From Actinomadura kijaniata NBRC 14229 (GTDB lineage Bacteria > Actinomycetota > Actinomycetes > Streptosporangiales > Streptosporangiaceae), in the NCBI RefSeq assembly GCF_001552175.1, contig NZ_BCQR01000119.1, forward strand, positions 1 through 38,443: 38,443 bases of DNA, in the 5' to 3' direction. Both the position numbers and the translations under genes were made by a program. The number at the start of each line of letters is the position of its first letter. The first letter of the stretch is position 1. Shown piece by piece: positions 1-7,553 of the stretch. The notes beneath the pieces are model-generated. The model ran no database searches and was not told where the DNA came from. It saw only the letters and a list, made by a program, of their open reading frames with translations.

Positions 1-330
1 CCTCTCGGTAGGCAACAGCCAGGTTATGGCGGGAGGTCAGGGTGGAGGGGTGGTCGGCACCTAGCACCCGCTCGCTGTCGGCCAGCGTCTGGGTGTACAA
101 CGAGATCGCCCGCTGCACCTGGCCGACTTCTCGATAAGCAAAGGCCAGGTTGTGACGGGAGGTCAGGGTGAAGGAGTGGTCGGCACCTCGCACCCGCTCG
201 CTGTCGGCCAGGGCCCGCTCCAGCAGGTTGATCGCCCGACCGGTGTCACCGACCTCTCGGTAGGCGAGGGCCAGGTTGTGGCGGGAGGTCAGAGTAGAGG
301 GGTGGTCATCGCCTTGCAGGCGCTGGTTGG
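1..330. repeat. 126-bp tandem repeats coding for TPR units
   Basis: The string GGGAGGTCAG recurs at about 31, 157 and 283, a period of 126 bp (42 codons). Flanking bases are almost the same between units. This is the DNA trace of the TPR repeats of the leftmost gene; near-identity suggests recent unit duplication. Confidence 0.8.
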
Positions 331-2170
331 CAGCCAGTGCGCGTTCAAGGTAGGTGATCGCGCGGGTTAGCGCACCCTGGTCTTGCAAGAAGGCGGCGGT
401 GCGGTCCAGCAGCCGACTGAGAGTGGAGGTGTCTTGGTCGGGACGTGTGTGGTCGGCCAAGGCCTCGATGTGGGGCAGCAAGGTCCGCCAGGCTGGCCAC
501 CCGGCTGGATCGAACGGGTCGGCGGGGCGGTTCTGGTTGAGCAGAGTGGTGGCTAGATGACAGGCGGCGGTGATGTCGTTGGCCCGGCGGTGGGGATCGA
601 TGGTGTGGTCGGCGCCTGGTGGAGCAGGAGTGCGCGCGATGGCCTGCACCAGTCGGTGCACGCCGATGCGTTGCCCGTCGTCGGACAGGGTGATCATGTT
701 GTAGGCGGCCAACTGCGCCACCGCCTCTTGTACGGCCATCCCTGCGTCTTCGCCGGCCAAATGCTCGCCGAGACCATCCAGCAGGGCGCGGGGGATTTCC
801 CCGGGCGCCCACCAGGCCAACACCCGCAGCACGGTTCCAGCCAGCGGGATGGCGGTAGTCAGGTGATCCAGGGTGGAGCGCCACACTCGCGCCACAGTCT
901 GGTCCAGATTGTCGTCGTGGCCGGGGCGGGGGTGGCTGTACAGGGCGGCCGGATAGGTGGCCAATCGTTGCAGGTAGGCACGGGGAGAGCAGGCGTTGAC
1001 GGCCAGGTAGCCAGCGGCCTGCTCGATCGCCAGTGGTAGGTACCCCAACTCCGCGCACAACTCATCAGCGCCTTCCAAATCGGCGCCGGGTCGTTCGGCG
1101 GTCACCGTACGGGTCAGCAGCTCCACCGCCTGCTCTGGCTCCAGCACGTCCAGGGCGATGACCTGGCCGGTGATGCGATGCCAGCCGGTGCTCAGTCGGC
1201 TGGTGATCAGCACCCGGCCCCCTGCTGCCCCGGCCAGGCGAGCCAGCACCGGTTCGATGTCAACCGGGCGGTGCACGTTATCCAGCACCAGCAGCCAGTC
1301 GTGGTGACGGGTCAACCAGCCGATGGCGTGCTCGGCCAGCGCCTTCAAGGGCTTGCCGGCCGCCTCAGCCCCCAACAACGCCGTGCCCAGCCCGGCCAGT
1401 CCCTCCCGCACGGCGGTAGGGCTGTCGGCCACGATCCACCACACCGTCTCCCCTTCGCCCCGTCGGGTGGCGGCCCAGTGCGCGGCCAGGGTGGACTTGC
1501 CGATTCCGCCCAACCCGTGCACTGCCCCCACCCGGCGGCCTGGGCCGGACCGCTGGTGTACCACCGCCGCCACTGGTCCCTCTCTTGCTGCCGCGGCGTC
1601 GAAGCTGGTGGTGAACGCGGCGTCCAGCCGCGCCAACTCGCCTTGGCGGCCGACGAAGAACTCACCGGCCTGTGAGGGTAGGTACACCGGCGCCGCTGTG
1701 ATGGCCGACCTGGCGGTTGAGCTGATGGAGGCGCTGGTGCTCGTTTCGGTCGACGATGCCGAGTGGGGGGATTCGGTCAGGGTGGGTGAGCGGCGGGGGC
1801 GGCTGCGCGCGGCGCGACGCTCGGCTTGGGCTTGGGCACGCAAGGTCTGCCACCACGGCAACGGGCGCTGCTGGTAGCCGGGATGGGTGCGAACGTCCGG
1901 GCGGGCCAGCAGGAAGGTCACCACGAAGTCGAACGCTGCCGAGGCGCTGGGCACGGTCTTGCCGTTCAACCAGTCGTTGAAGGTAGAACCAGGCAGCTTC
2001 ACCGGTGGACGCTGCGCCGCCGCCTGGCGCGCCAGTACCGCATGCTCGGGCGCCCCAGCCGCCTCATACAGTCTGCGCAACTCCACCGCCAGTTGCTCAC
2101 CCGCACTCGCCGGGGCGGCCTCCGCGCCGGAAGTCGACGGCGTGCCCAGTCTTCGCTGCTGGTCTGTCAC
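1..2170 (-). CDS. NB-ARC/TPR regulatory protein, 3' end outside the window
   Basis: Reading leftwards from GTG 2170, the frame is open to the window edge (about 723 residues, C-terminus missing). The first ~110 residues resemble the helical N-terminus of actinobacterial NB-ARC proteins. A P-loop, HGLGGIGKSTLA, lies near residue 216. A Walker B, WLLVLDNV, is near 290, the sensor GGRVLITSR near 315, and the LGYLPLAIEQAAGYLA (GLPLAL-like) motif near 375. From about residue 595 come 42-residue tetratricopeptide repeats (HNLAxAYREVG). This is the STAND architecture: the NTPase acts as a ligand-gated switch and the TPRs sense a partner. The partner is unknown; in actinobacteria such proteins are linked to regulation and sometimes defence. 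The GTG start is chosen by where similarity begins; the frame stays open upstream and no strong ribosome binding site is visible, so the start is the weak point. Confidence 0.85.
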   Translation of the reverse strand, partial: MTDQQRRLGTPSTSGAEAAPASAGEQLAVELRRLYEAAGAPEHAVLARQAAAQRPPVKLPGSTFNDWLNGKTVPSASAAFDFVVTFLLARPDVRTHPGYQQRPLPWWQTLRAQAQAERRAARSRPRRSPTLTESPHSASSTETSTSASISSTARSAITAAPVYLPSQAGEFFVGRQGELARLDAAFTTSFDAAAAREGPVAAVVHQRSGPGRRVGAVHGLGGIGKSTLAAHWAATRRGEGETVWWIVADSPTAVREGLAGLGTALLGAEAAGKPLKALAEHAIGWLTRHHDWLLVLDNVHRPVDIEPVLARLAGAAGGRVLITSRLSTGWHRITGQVIALDVLEPEQAVELLTRTVTAERPGADLEGADELCAELGYLPLAIEQAAGYLAVNACSPRAYLQRLATYPAALYSHPRPGHDDNLDQTVARVWRSTLDHLTTAIPLAGTVLRVLAWWAPGEIPRALLDGLGEHLAGEDAGMAVQEAVAQLAAYNMITLSDDGQRIGVHRLVQAIARTPAPPGADHTIDPHRRANDITAACHLATTLLNQNRPADPFDPAGWPAWRTLLPHIEALADHTRPDQDTSTLSRLLDRTAAFLQDQGALTRAITYLERALAANQRLQGDDHPSTLTSRHNLALAYREVGDTGRAINLLERALADSERVRGADHSFTLTSRHNLAFAYREVGQVQRAISLYTQTLADSERVLGADHPSTLTSRHNLAVAYRE

Positions 2171-2407
2171 GCCCGCCCACCATCTTTCCCGTCTTCTCGC
2201 CCACGCCGGGCCCTGTCCTTCCGGTGATGCTCCGGTCCGGATCAGCATCGGAGCACCGGATCGAGGTCAGAGGCGTCTGGTCATCCAGCATGTCCTATCC
2301 GGTCGGACCTGCGGACAGATCGCCGGAAACCGTCCGGACCGCCTGGATCAAGGGCATCGGACCCCGCTGGCATCCCGCTTGGGGTCACAGCCCGCCAGGA
2401 GTTTGCG

Positions 2408-2590
2408 ATGGCTCATCCCAACGACCTCGCCCGCCCCACTCCTACGACTGCCCCCGTCGAGGCCTGCGGCTGCCAGGAGGACCATCGGTCAGCCAAGCGG
2501 CACCGCCGCATCCGCACCGCTCTGACCGCCGCGTGCGTCGCCATCACCACGACCATCCGGATCATCACTGAGGGCTTCCTCAGCGGCTGA
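2408..2590 (+). CDS. small hypothetical protein, 60 aa
   Basis: ATG at 2408 follows a clear AGGAG about 8 bp upstream, and a strong hairpin follows the stop, so the unit looks like a complete monocistronic gene. The product has a Pro/Thr-rich N-terminus, a CGCQEDHRSAKRHRRIRT basic stretch and a hydrophobic C-terminal helix (ALTAACVAITTTIRIITEG). It may be a small membrane-associated or nucleic-acid-binding peptide. I do not recognise a family. It is divergent from the NB-ARC gene, with about 240 bp between them. Support comes from the ribosome binding site and terminator, not from known homology. Confidence 0.55.
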   Translation: MAHPNDLARPTPTTAPVEACGCQEDHRSAKRHRRIRTALTAACVAITTTIRIITEGFLSG

Positions 2591-2610
2591 CCACCGCCTG
2601 TGCACCACCA

Positions 2611-2641
2611 GCGGGGCCCGACACTCAAGGTCGGGCCCCGC
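2611..2641 (+). terminator. intrinsic-type terminator hairpin
   Basis: Perfect 12-bp stem (GCGGGGCCCGAC at 2611-2622 paired with 2630-2641) around a 7-nt loop, 20 bp after the stop of the 60-aa gene. There is no long T tail, as is common in high-GC actinobacteria. Confidence 0.8.
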
Positions 2642-2821
2642 TGCTTGCCGGGCTCGAGTTCTGTACCAGTCCACCGGCACCCACAACGCCGCCTGAACGC
2701 CGGGGACATATCCGCCAAGCCGGTGACTACTGGGGACTATGCCAGGGCGCGGAACCGGAAGACCAGGACTTCAGCAGGCCGCCCAACTAACTTCTGGTCT
2801 CGGCCGCTACTGTGATGGCCG

Positions 2822-2830
2822 TTCTCTGTT
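2822..2830. repeat. 9-bp target-site duplication, left copy
   Basis: TTCTCTGTT abuts the first base of the left terminal repeat and is repeated exactly at 5859-5867, directly after the right terminal repeat. It fixes the element's ends. A 9-bp duplication is, to my knowledge, usual for the ISKra4 subgroup. Confidence 0.85.
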
Positions 2831-2855
2831 GGGTGCGGTTCCTCCTGAAGGACCT
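2831..2855 (+). repeat. left terminal inverted repeat of the ISKra4 element
   Basis: Reads GGGTGCGGTT then CCTCCTGAAGGACCT. It matches the reverse complement of 5834-5858 at 22 of 25 positions; the three differences sit together in the middle (CCT versus TTC). Confidence 0.85.
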
Positions 2856-2931
2856 GGGTGAGCTGGGGTTTTGAGGGTTCGGTCGCTGTGCCTGGGGTCG
2901 TCTTCTACCGTTCGAGGTGGAGGCGACCACG

Positions 2932-3489
2932 ATGGGTTCACTGTTTGAGGAGCTGGCGCGGCGCGAGGCCGTGGCACGGCAGCGGATCGAGGAGATTCGG
3001 GAACAGATCGTCGAGTTGACCGGGCTGCTGGAGGTCGAGGAGGACCGGCTGTCGCGGCTGGTCATCACCCGGGAAACGGTGGAGGAGGTCGTGGGCGAGG
3101 CGGCCGGAACGGTGGAGGACCTGGCGGTCGAGTTCGACCGCGTCGATCCCGGTGCCTCCAGCGGTGTGGCGGGCTCGCCGCCGATTGGGGTGCTGACGGT
3201 GCCGCCGTGGCGGCCGGGCCTGATGGCGGCGGCATTGCCGACGGCGTATCGGGACGCGGTGGAGATCCTGGCTGATGCGGCCGCGCCGATGCGGGCCGGG
3301 CAGATCGCGACCGCGATGGGGCTGGAAGACACTGCGGCCAAGCGCGAGGGGCTGCGGTCCAAGCTCAAACGGCTGGTCGAACGCGGCTGGGCAATGGAGA
3401 AGGAGCCGGGGTTGTTCACGCTGACCGCCTCGGCGACGTCCGAGCCGAGCGGTGAGCCGGGCGGCATGGCCTCGTCACCGGTGGGGTGA
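2932..3489 (+). CDS. ISKra4-associated coiled-coil/winged-helix accessory protein, 185 aa
   Basis: ATG 2932 is preferred over the in-frame GTG at 2917 because the GTGGAGG stretch then sits at ribosome-binding distance. Residues ~1-50 form a charged heptad-like helix (EELARREAVARQRIEEIREQ), followed by a short linker and, from about 110, a winged-helix-like segment (AVEILADAAAPMRAGQIATA ... LKRLVERGWAMEKEP). The arrangement suggests a dimeric DNA-binding protein. It lies inside the element, 77 bp ahead of the transposase, so a role in end binding, repression or target choice is plausible but inferred. The family has no firm named function that I know of. Confidence 0.75.
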   Translation: MGSLFEELARREAVARQRIEEIREQIVELTGLLEVEEDRLSRLVITRETVEEVVGEAAGTVEDLAVEFDRVDPGASSGVAGSPPIGVLTVPPWRPGLMAAALPTAYRDAVEILADAAAPMRAGQIATAMGLEDTAAKREGLRSKLKRLVERGWAMEKEPGLFTLTASATSEPSGEPGGMASSPVG

Positions 3490-3494
3490 TTGCG

Positions 3495-3565
3495 GCGGGC
3501 TCTTCTTCGGGTGCAGGTTCGAAGGCAACCACACCAAACCGCCCGCGCCGGGAAGAAGAGCCCGC
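3495..3565 (+). promoter_or_regulatory. stem that sequesters the transposase ribosome binding site
   Basis: GCGGGCTCTTCTTC (3495-3508) is perfectly complementary to GAAGAAGAGCCCGC (3552-3565). The second arm contains the purine-rich ribosome binding site GGAAGAAGAG and stops two bases before the transposase ATG at 3567. If transcribed, the 14-bp stem would mask the site and keep transposase translation low. This is the same logic as the structures that protect IS10 and IS50 from read-through expression. Confidence 0.7.
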
Positions 3566-3566
3566 G

Positions 3567-5096
3567 ATGGAAAGCTACGTCGCCGGGACGGGCGCTGACG
3601 TCTTTGCGGCCGCCAGGGACATCTTCAACTGTCTGATCGGACAGCTCACCGACTCCCCGGCCCTGTCCTTCAGCCACGATCAGCTCGAGGACCTACTGGT
3701 TGAACGAGGGCGGGAGTTGCAACGGCTGTTGTTGCAGGCCCACCTGGATCTGCACGCCGAACACGAACGCCACGACGCCGCGGGTCTTCGCGGCACCGGC
3801 GCCGGGATCGTGGGACCTGACGGGATTGAGCGCCGCCGCCTGGAGACCGGGCACCGGCGGCTGCTGGCCACGGTGTTCGGCACCGTCACCGTGACCCGCT
3901 GCGCTTGGCGCGCCGCCGGGACTGAGTATCTGCACCCGGCCGATGCGGCGTTGTCGCTGCCGGCCGGGCGGCACAGCCACGGCCTGGCCCGACTGGCCGC
4001 GCTGGAGGCCGCGCGGGGCTCGTTCGACCAGGCGCTGGAGTCGATCAACGTCCGCTGCGGGAACGTGGTGGGCAAACGGCAACTGCTGGAGCTAGTGCGG
4101 CGGGCGGCAGGCGACATCGACAGCTTCAACGCTGCGGTCATGCCGCTCCCGCGCACCGCCGACGAACTACTGATCCTCAGCACCGACCAGAAAGGGGTGG
4201 TGATGCGGCCCGAGGCGCTGCGCCCGGCCACCGCCAAGGCCGCCGCCCGCGCCACACGCACCTTCCGCACCCGCCTGGCCGCCGGAGAGAAACCAGCGCG
4301 CAAACGAATGGCCACTCTGGGAGTGGTCTACGACGCGGTCCCCGCGCCCCGCCGCCCGCATGACGTGATCGCCGTTCCCGGCGGCCGCCACGGAACCCGG
4401 CGGCCGCGGCCCGGACCGCGCGCGAGCGGGAAATGGCTGGGCGGATCCGTGATCGCCGAACCGGAGCAGGTGATCACCCAGGTCTTCGACCAGGCCCAAG
4501 CCCGCGATCCCGCGCACGCGCGCACCTGGGTCGTGCTGGTCGACGGTGCCCGGCACCAACTGGATCTGATCCATGCTGAGGCTGCCCGAAGAGGGATCTC
4601 GATCCACATCGTGATCGACTTCATCCATGTGATCGAAAAGCTCTGGGCAGCGGCCTGGGACCTGCACCACCCCGGTGACGGCGCGGCCGAGGACTGGGTG
4701 GCCACCCACGCCCTGGCGCTGCTGGCCGGACACACCGTTCAAATCATTGCCGCCCTGGACGCCCAAGCCGCCGCGCTCGACCCACACCGCCGGGGCGAGA
4801 TCAACGCCTGCATCCGCTACCTGACCAACCACGCCGCGTTCCTACGCTACGACCAGGCGCTGGAAGCGGGATGGCCGATTGCCACCGGCGTCATCGAAGG
4901 CGCGGTCCGGCACGTCGTAGCCGACCGCCTGGACATCGGCGGCGCCCGATGGGGACTGGAGGGAGCCGAAGCCGTCCTGAAACTACGGACCGTAGTCGCC
5001 AACGGAAACTTCCCCGCTTATTGGAACCACCATCTCGACCAGGAACACCACCGCGTTCACACAGGCCGCCAGAACGAGTACGACCTGACCGCGTGA
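3567..5096 (+). CDS. ISKra4-family DDE transposase, 509 aa
   Basis: ATG 3567 follows GGAAGAAGAG. Catalytic-triad candidates: D207 in LSTDQKGV, D326 in VLVDGARHQ and E444 in ATGVIEGAVRH, with the family C-terminus ADRLDIGGARWGLEGAEAVL. The N-terminal third holds the LLATVFGTVTVTRCAWR region typical of this group. Length matches full-size members. The enzyme cuts and joins the GGGTGCGG ends of its element. No frameshift or stop was found, so it should be active. Translation is probably restrained by the upstream stem. The gene is transcribed with the accessory gene before it; the DUF5958 gene follows after 94 bp. Confidence 0.9.
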   Translation: MESYVAGTGADVFAAARDIFNCLIGQLTDSPALSFSHDQLEDLLVERGRELQRLLLQAHLDLHAEHERHDAAGLRGTGAGIVGPDGIERRRLETGHRRLLATVFGTVTVTRCAWRAAGTEYLHPADAALSLPAGRHSHGLARLAALEAARGSFDQALESINVRCGNVVGKRQLLELVRRAAGDIDSFNAAVMPLPRTADELLILSTDQKGVVMRPEALRPATAKAAARATRTFRTRLAAGEKPARKRMATLGVVYDAVPAPRRPHDVIAVPGGRHGTRRPRPGPRASGKWLGGSVIAEPEQVITQVFDQAQARDPAHARTWVVLVDGARHQLDLIHAEAARRGISIHIVIDFIHVIEKLWAAAWDLHHPGDGAAEDWVATHALALLAGHTVQIIAALDAQAAALDPHRRGEINACIRYLTNHAAFLRYDQALEAGWPIATGVIEGAVRHVVADRLDIGGARWGLEGAEAVLKLRTVVANGNFPAYWNHHLDQEHHRVHTGRQNEYDLTA

Positions 5097-5107
5097 TCAG
5101 CCCTCCT

Positions 5108-5127
5108 CTTCAGAAAGAACCGCACCC
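5108..5127 (-). repeat. internal copy of the ISKra4 terminal repeat
   Basis: The reverse complement of 5108-5127 reads GGGTGCGGTTCTTTCTGAAG, close to the left end (2831-2850) and in right-end orientation. It sits 11 bp after the transposase stop, exactly where a minimal element would end. No copy of TTCTCTGTT follows it, so it was not the end used in the insertion seen here. Confidence 0.8.
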
Positions 5128-5190
5128 AAAGCTGCATTGTCCCGCCCCAGCTAGACTCACCAACGACCAGCGAGCTGCACAGGGGTAGCC

Positions 5191-5598
5191 ATGACCGACG
5201 ATCCTGCCGTCGTGCTCAACGAGCTTGCCCAAGGCCTGCGCCCGCTCGACTCGGGCATTGCCTGGTTCGACTCCATGAGTCCGCCACACCAAGCCCAGAT
5301 CCTTCGCAAGCTCTCCAACTACTGCATCCAGGCACATCCCAGCCAAGAAGACATAGCCGAGAGCATCCGCCGATCTGGACTGCGCCCCACCCACACCCCC
5401 GCGGTCCTCATCGCCCGCCCGAACCCACACACCCAACTCGGCAAGATCATCCAGCTGCCTCAAGACGAGAGAATCAAGTCCTTCCGGCTCCTCGTCGCTC
5501 TCCTCGGGATAGCTGACCACAGCAGACGACTCAGGGACTGCGCTCACGGATGCACCCACCCCTGGCATCACCTCCAAGTGCAAGACGGCACACCGTGA
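5191..5598 (+). CDS. DUF5958 family protein, transposon passenger, 135 aa
   Basis: ATG 5191 follows CAGGGG. The N-terminus VLNELAQGLRPLDSGIAWFD and the later SIRRSGLRPTHTPAVLIARP and FRLLVALLGIADHSRR segments are the signature of DUF5958, a small actinobacterial family of unknown function. The C-terminus has Cys and His (DCAHGCTHPWHHL) that could bind metal. The gene lies between the internal repeat and the outer right repeat, so it moves with the element. In the host it could be an immunity- or anti-toxin-like cargo, but nothing in the sequence shows this. G+C is a little lower than in the transposase, which fits a separate origin. Confidence 0.85.
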   Translation: MTDDPAVVLNELAQGLRPLDSGIAWFDSMSPPHQAQILRKLSNYCIQAHPSQEDIAESIRRSGLRPTHTPAVLIARPNPHTQLGKIIQLPQDERIKSFRLLVALLGIADHSRRLRDCAHGCTHPWHHLQVQDGTP

Positions 5599-5833
5599 GA
5601 GCAACAGAACGCAAACGGCGCTCAAACCCACCCATCTGAACGCCAACGGGTGGGGCCAGCTCTCACCGGTGAAATCAGGCGTACCGCGTGCGCCATCCCC
5701 GGGATAACACAGGTGACGTGCAAACGCAGGAACGAGAACAACTCCTACGTCCTCGCTCCCCGGCAGACGGACCTGCCGCCGCAATGGAACGATCAGGAAC
5801 CGGCCCTGAACCCGTAAACCCGCGTAGGTGAGA

Positions 5834-5858
5834 AGGTCCTTCGAAAGGAACCGCACCC
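5834..5858 (-). repeat. right terminal inverted repeat of the ISKra4 element
   Basis: The reverse complement begins GGGTGCGGTTCCTTTCGAAG and continues GACCT. The next bases (5859-5867) are the second copy of the 9-bp target duplication. Confidence 0.85.
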
Positions 5859-5867
5859 TTCTCTGTT
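5859..5867. repeat. 9-bp target-site duplication, right copy
   Basis: TTCTCTGTT, identical to 2822-2830. Joining the flanks at one copy rebuilds the empty site. Confidence 0.85.
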
Positions 5868-5962
5868 GGGGCGCCGTCAACGGATATGGGTGCAGCCCGT
5901 TCTCCGTGAGCTATTCGTCCAGCCCAAAGCATCTGTCGGGAGCGCCGTTGCTGTCGCAGGCC

Positions 5963-6241
5963 TCAGGAGCCTGCGGTGAAGGCGCAGAGGAAGTAGAAGT
6001 TCTGTGGCTCTGGTGCAGGGCAGGACAACACCTTGATCAGCGTGGGCCAGTGGTGGGGTTCGATCGGGTAGTCGCCGAGGCCGAGCCACTCATCGTCGCC
6101 GTAGTCGAACAGGTGGCGGATCTGCAGGAGCTGCTCGAGCGTCACCGGAAAGCTTCCTGCGAGCCACTCATCAGGACCGAACCAGACCAGCTCCCAGCCC
6201 ATGGTCTCAACGTCGAAGTCCCACGACCTGCCACTGTCCAT
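5963..6241 (-). CDS. hypothetical acidic protein, 92 aa
   Basis: ATG 6241 to a stop at 5963. The product is rich in Trp, Asp and Glu (GWELVWFGPDEWLAGSF, LFDYGDDEWLGLGDYP) and reads like a folded domain with several aromatic positions, similar in feel to small immunity or SUKH-type proteins. I recognise no family. It lies just right of the ISKra4 element, which inserted about 100 bp beyond its stop. No partner gene is evident on this strand. Real coding is favoured by the amino-acid composition, which differs from the Arg/Ala/Pro-rich products of false frames in this DNA. Confidence 0.6.
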   Translation of the reverse strand: MDSGRSWDFDVETMGWELVWFGPDEWLAGSFPVTLEQLLQIRHLFDYGDDEWLGLGDYPIEPHHWPTLIKVLSCPAPEPQNFYFLCAFTAGS

Positions 6242-6341
6242 GGGCTGAGCATGCCGCCGGAGCGACCGATGCCTCTACTGATTTCCGGACCAACCTGTCC
6301 CCAAGGAAGCCTGCGAACGCCGAACGTGCGGCGCGTCGCCT

Positions 6342-6581
6342 GATGGCCTATGCATCCGGTGGCTGCCGCTGGCCCGCCAGCAATTGCTCGACCTCCCCAA
6401 CGTCCTCTACAAGGAGGGGCGTGACGGTCGCGGTCTCCCTCATGGCCGACGCCTATCGGGCGGATGGATCCCTGAGGAGGAGATCCTCGACACCTACCGT
6501 CTGGAACGCGGACACGTCCGCATGATCTACCGGATGGTCGGGCATAGGGTCGACATTGCCGTGATCTACCCCAACATCTGA
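6342..6581 (+). pseudogene. frameshifted RelE/ParE-like toxin remnant
   Basis: One frame begins IRWLPLARQQLLDLPNVLY (from 6354) and ends IPEEEILDTYRLERGHVRM then IYRMVGHRVDIAVIYPN (stop at 6581). The middle helix, VAVSLMADAYRADGS, is only in another frame. Joined, the pieces give the RelE/ParE order: beta-helix start, central helix, then the R-x-x-Y-R strand pair. Two compensating indels (about 6420 and 6467) therefore break a toxin-like gene. No antitoxin was recognised beside it. Homology is from pattern only. Confidence 0.5.
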
Positions 6582-6829
6582 TCTGCTGTCTGGAACAACC
6601 GGCGTGGGCCGGGCAGTCGGTGAAGCCTGGCCCCGTACTCGGCGACCGTCGCCCGCGCTCCGTCGGCCAGCTGTGCGGCCACCGCGTACATGTCCCGGCC
6701 GTCTACCTCGCCGTAGCGTGTGAGCACCAGGATCCATACGCGCCCGGTCGTCGTGCCCCCCTGCAGTGCCCGGCGTTCGACTCCATGTCGGCCGGCTGAC
6801 CCCTGCCGCGTTCCCTCCGGGGGAGGCAT
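6566..6829 (-). pseudogene. decayed cassette copy, second gene (87-aa open frame)
   Basis: The frame from ATG 6829 shares MYAVAAQLADGARATVAEYG and RLHRLPGPRRL with the protein of 36050-36286 (YTVHAVAGGRVDGAMATTAEY, LVGLPHPRI). The two lie in the same order behind the same first gene. The N-terminal half has little similarity and the upstream partner carries stops, so I treat this as a remnant, though the frame itself is open and may still be translated. Function unknown. Confidence 0.5.
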
Positions 6830-6832
6830 CTG

Positions 6833-7067
6833 GCCATGGCGCGACAGATCGAGCCGGGCAGCCAGGCCACCACGACCGTGTCGGGCTCACTTCTGCCGGA
6901 GTGACCTACTGCAGCAGCACGGAGTGCTCGGCCAGATATCAGCAGAGCACCACAGCCTCGCGTCATTGGCCCTGATGTCGGACCCAAGCCTCGGGATGGC
7001 GCGGTCGCACCGCGCGGACACTCTGCGGCGGAAACACCTCATAGACATTGGATGACGGCGCGAACAT
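6833..7067 (-). pseudogene. decayed cassette copy, first gene
   Basis: From ATG 7067 the frame gives YEVFPPQSVRAVRPRHPEAW, matching LLEIFPPQAARSVRPRHQAAW of the intact gene at 35787. It then stops early. Further on, another frame reads VVLC-stop-YLAEHSVLLQ-stop, aligning with RVLCWYPAEQAALLQW: both Trp codons have become stops. A third frame gives EPDTVVVAWLPGS against EAETVMVTYSPGA. Two stops and at least two indels make this a clear pseudogene. Confidence 0.65.
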
Positions 7068-7074
7068 GATCCTT

Positions 7075-7092
7075 AATGATCGAACAAATATT
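7075..7092 (-). promoter_or_regulatory. conserved 18-bp element ahead of the cassette
   Basis: On the minus strand it reads AATATTTGTTCGATCATT, one base different from 35761-35778 (AATATGTGTTCGATCATT). In both places it sits about 8 bp before the first cassette gene. Here it also lies just upstream of the divergent gene at 7098. Likely promoter or operator. Confidence 0.45.
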
Positions 7093-7097
7093 TGATC

Positions 7098-7553
7098 ATG
7101 GCTGGCATGGATGCGGGTCGAGATGCCGTCGAGGCCCCGCTCGCTGTCCATAGCGCCACCCCGCCCAGAGCCCGGCCATCTGGATCCACCTGGCGGGAGC
7201 GTGGCGGCCCGCCCTCATCGACCACTGGCAGCCTGCCCCCCGGCGGGTGGCTGGCTTGGATCCACCACCCCACCATTCCCGGGCGCAGCGGCCAGCCCTG
7301 GGGCCTGTATGGCTACGATCCCGCCACCGTCCGGCAGCGGCTCTCCCATGTGCCGCCCGACCAGTGGCGCAGCGCCTGCAGCGTCGAGACTGCGGCCGCC
7401 TACCAGTGGGGTTGCGGCGGCACCCGCAAGCGGGGTGAGCCCCTGCCGCCGGCGCCCTGCTGCAGCGCAGCCGTGAGTCAGGCGTATGTCGTTGAGGGGG
7501 CGCTGGTGTGTCTGCCCTGCGGGTACAGCACCGCCATCAGCGACAGCGACTAG
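7098..7553 (+). CDS. Cys-rich hypothetical protein, 151 aa
   Basis: ATG 7098 is chosen; a TTG two codons earlier (7092) is also in frame. The C-terminal ~60 residues (SVETAAAYQWGCGGTRKRGE ... PCCSAAVSQAYVVEGALVCL then PCGYS) closely match the whole 72-aa protein encoded at 9026-9244. Conserved Cys positions (CGG, PCC, CLPCG) suggest a small zinc-binding module. The middle region (GWLAWIHHPTIPGRSGQPWG, LYGYDPATVRQRLSHVPPDQ) looks folded; the first ~45 residues are low complexity. Family and function are unknown. It lies 208 bp before a pentapeptide-repeat gene and may form a unit with it. Confidence 0.6.
   Translation: MAGMDAGRDAVEAPLAVHSATPPRARPSGSTWRERGGPPSSTTGSLPPGGWLAWIHHPTIPGRSGQPWGLYGYDPATVRQRLSHVPPDQWRSACSVETAAAYQWGCGGTRKRGEPLPPAPCCSAAVSQAYVVEGALVCLPCGYSTAISDSD

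Larger units (their letters stand above)
2831..5858 (+). mobile_element. complete ISKra4-family element with passenger gene (3028 bp)
   Basis: The ends are set by 25-bp inverted repeats beginning GGGTGCGGTTCCT (22 of 25 positions agree) and by the flanking 9-bp duplication TTCTCTGTT. Inside, in order: an accessory coiled-coil/winged-helix protein, the DDE transposase, an internal extra copy of the terminal repeat at 5108-5127, and a DUF5958 gene. Intact ends, intact open frames and an exact duplication argue for a recent insertion. The extra 0.7 kb after the internal repeat looks like DNA captured when a more distal end was used. Confidence 0.85.

Noticed and set aside
2787..3677. A 296-codon minus-strand frame across the ISKra4 left end
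   Set aside because: Ser/Arg/Pro-rich shadow of the accessory and transposase genes; crosses the element's end.
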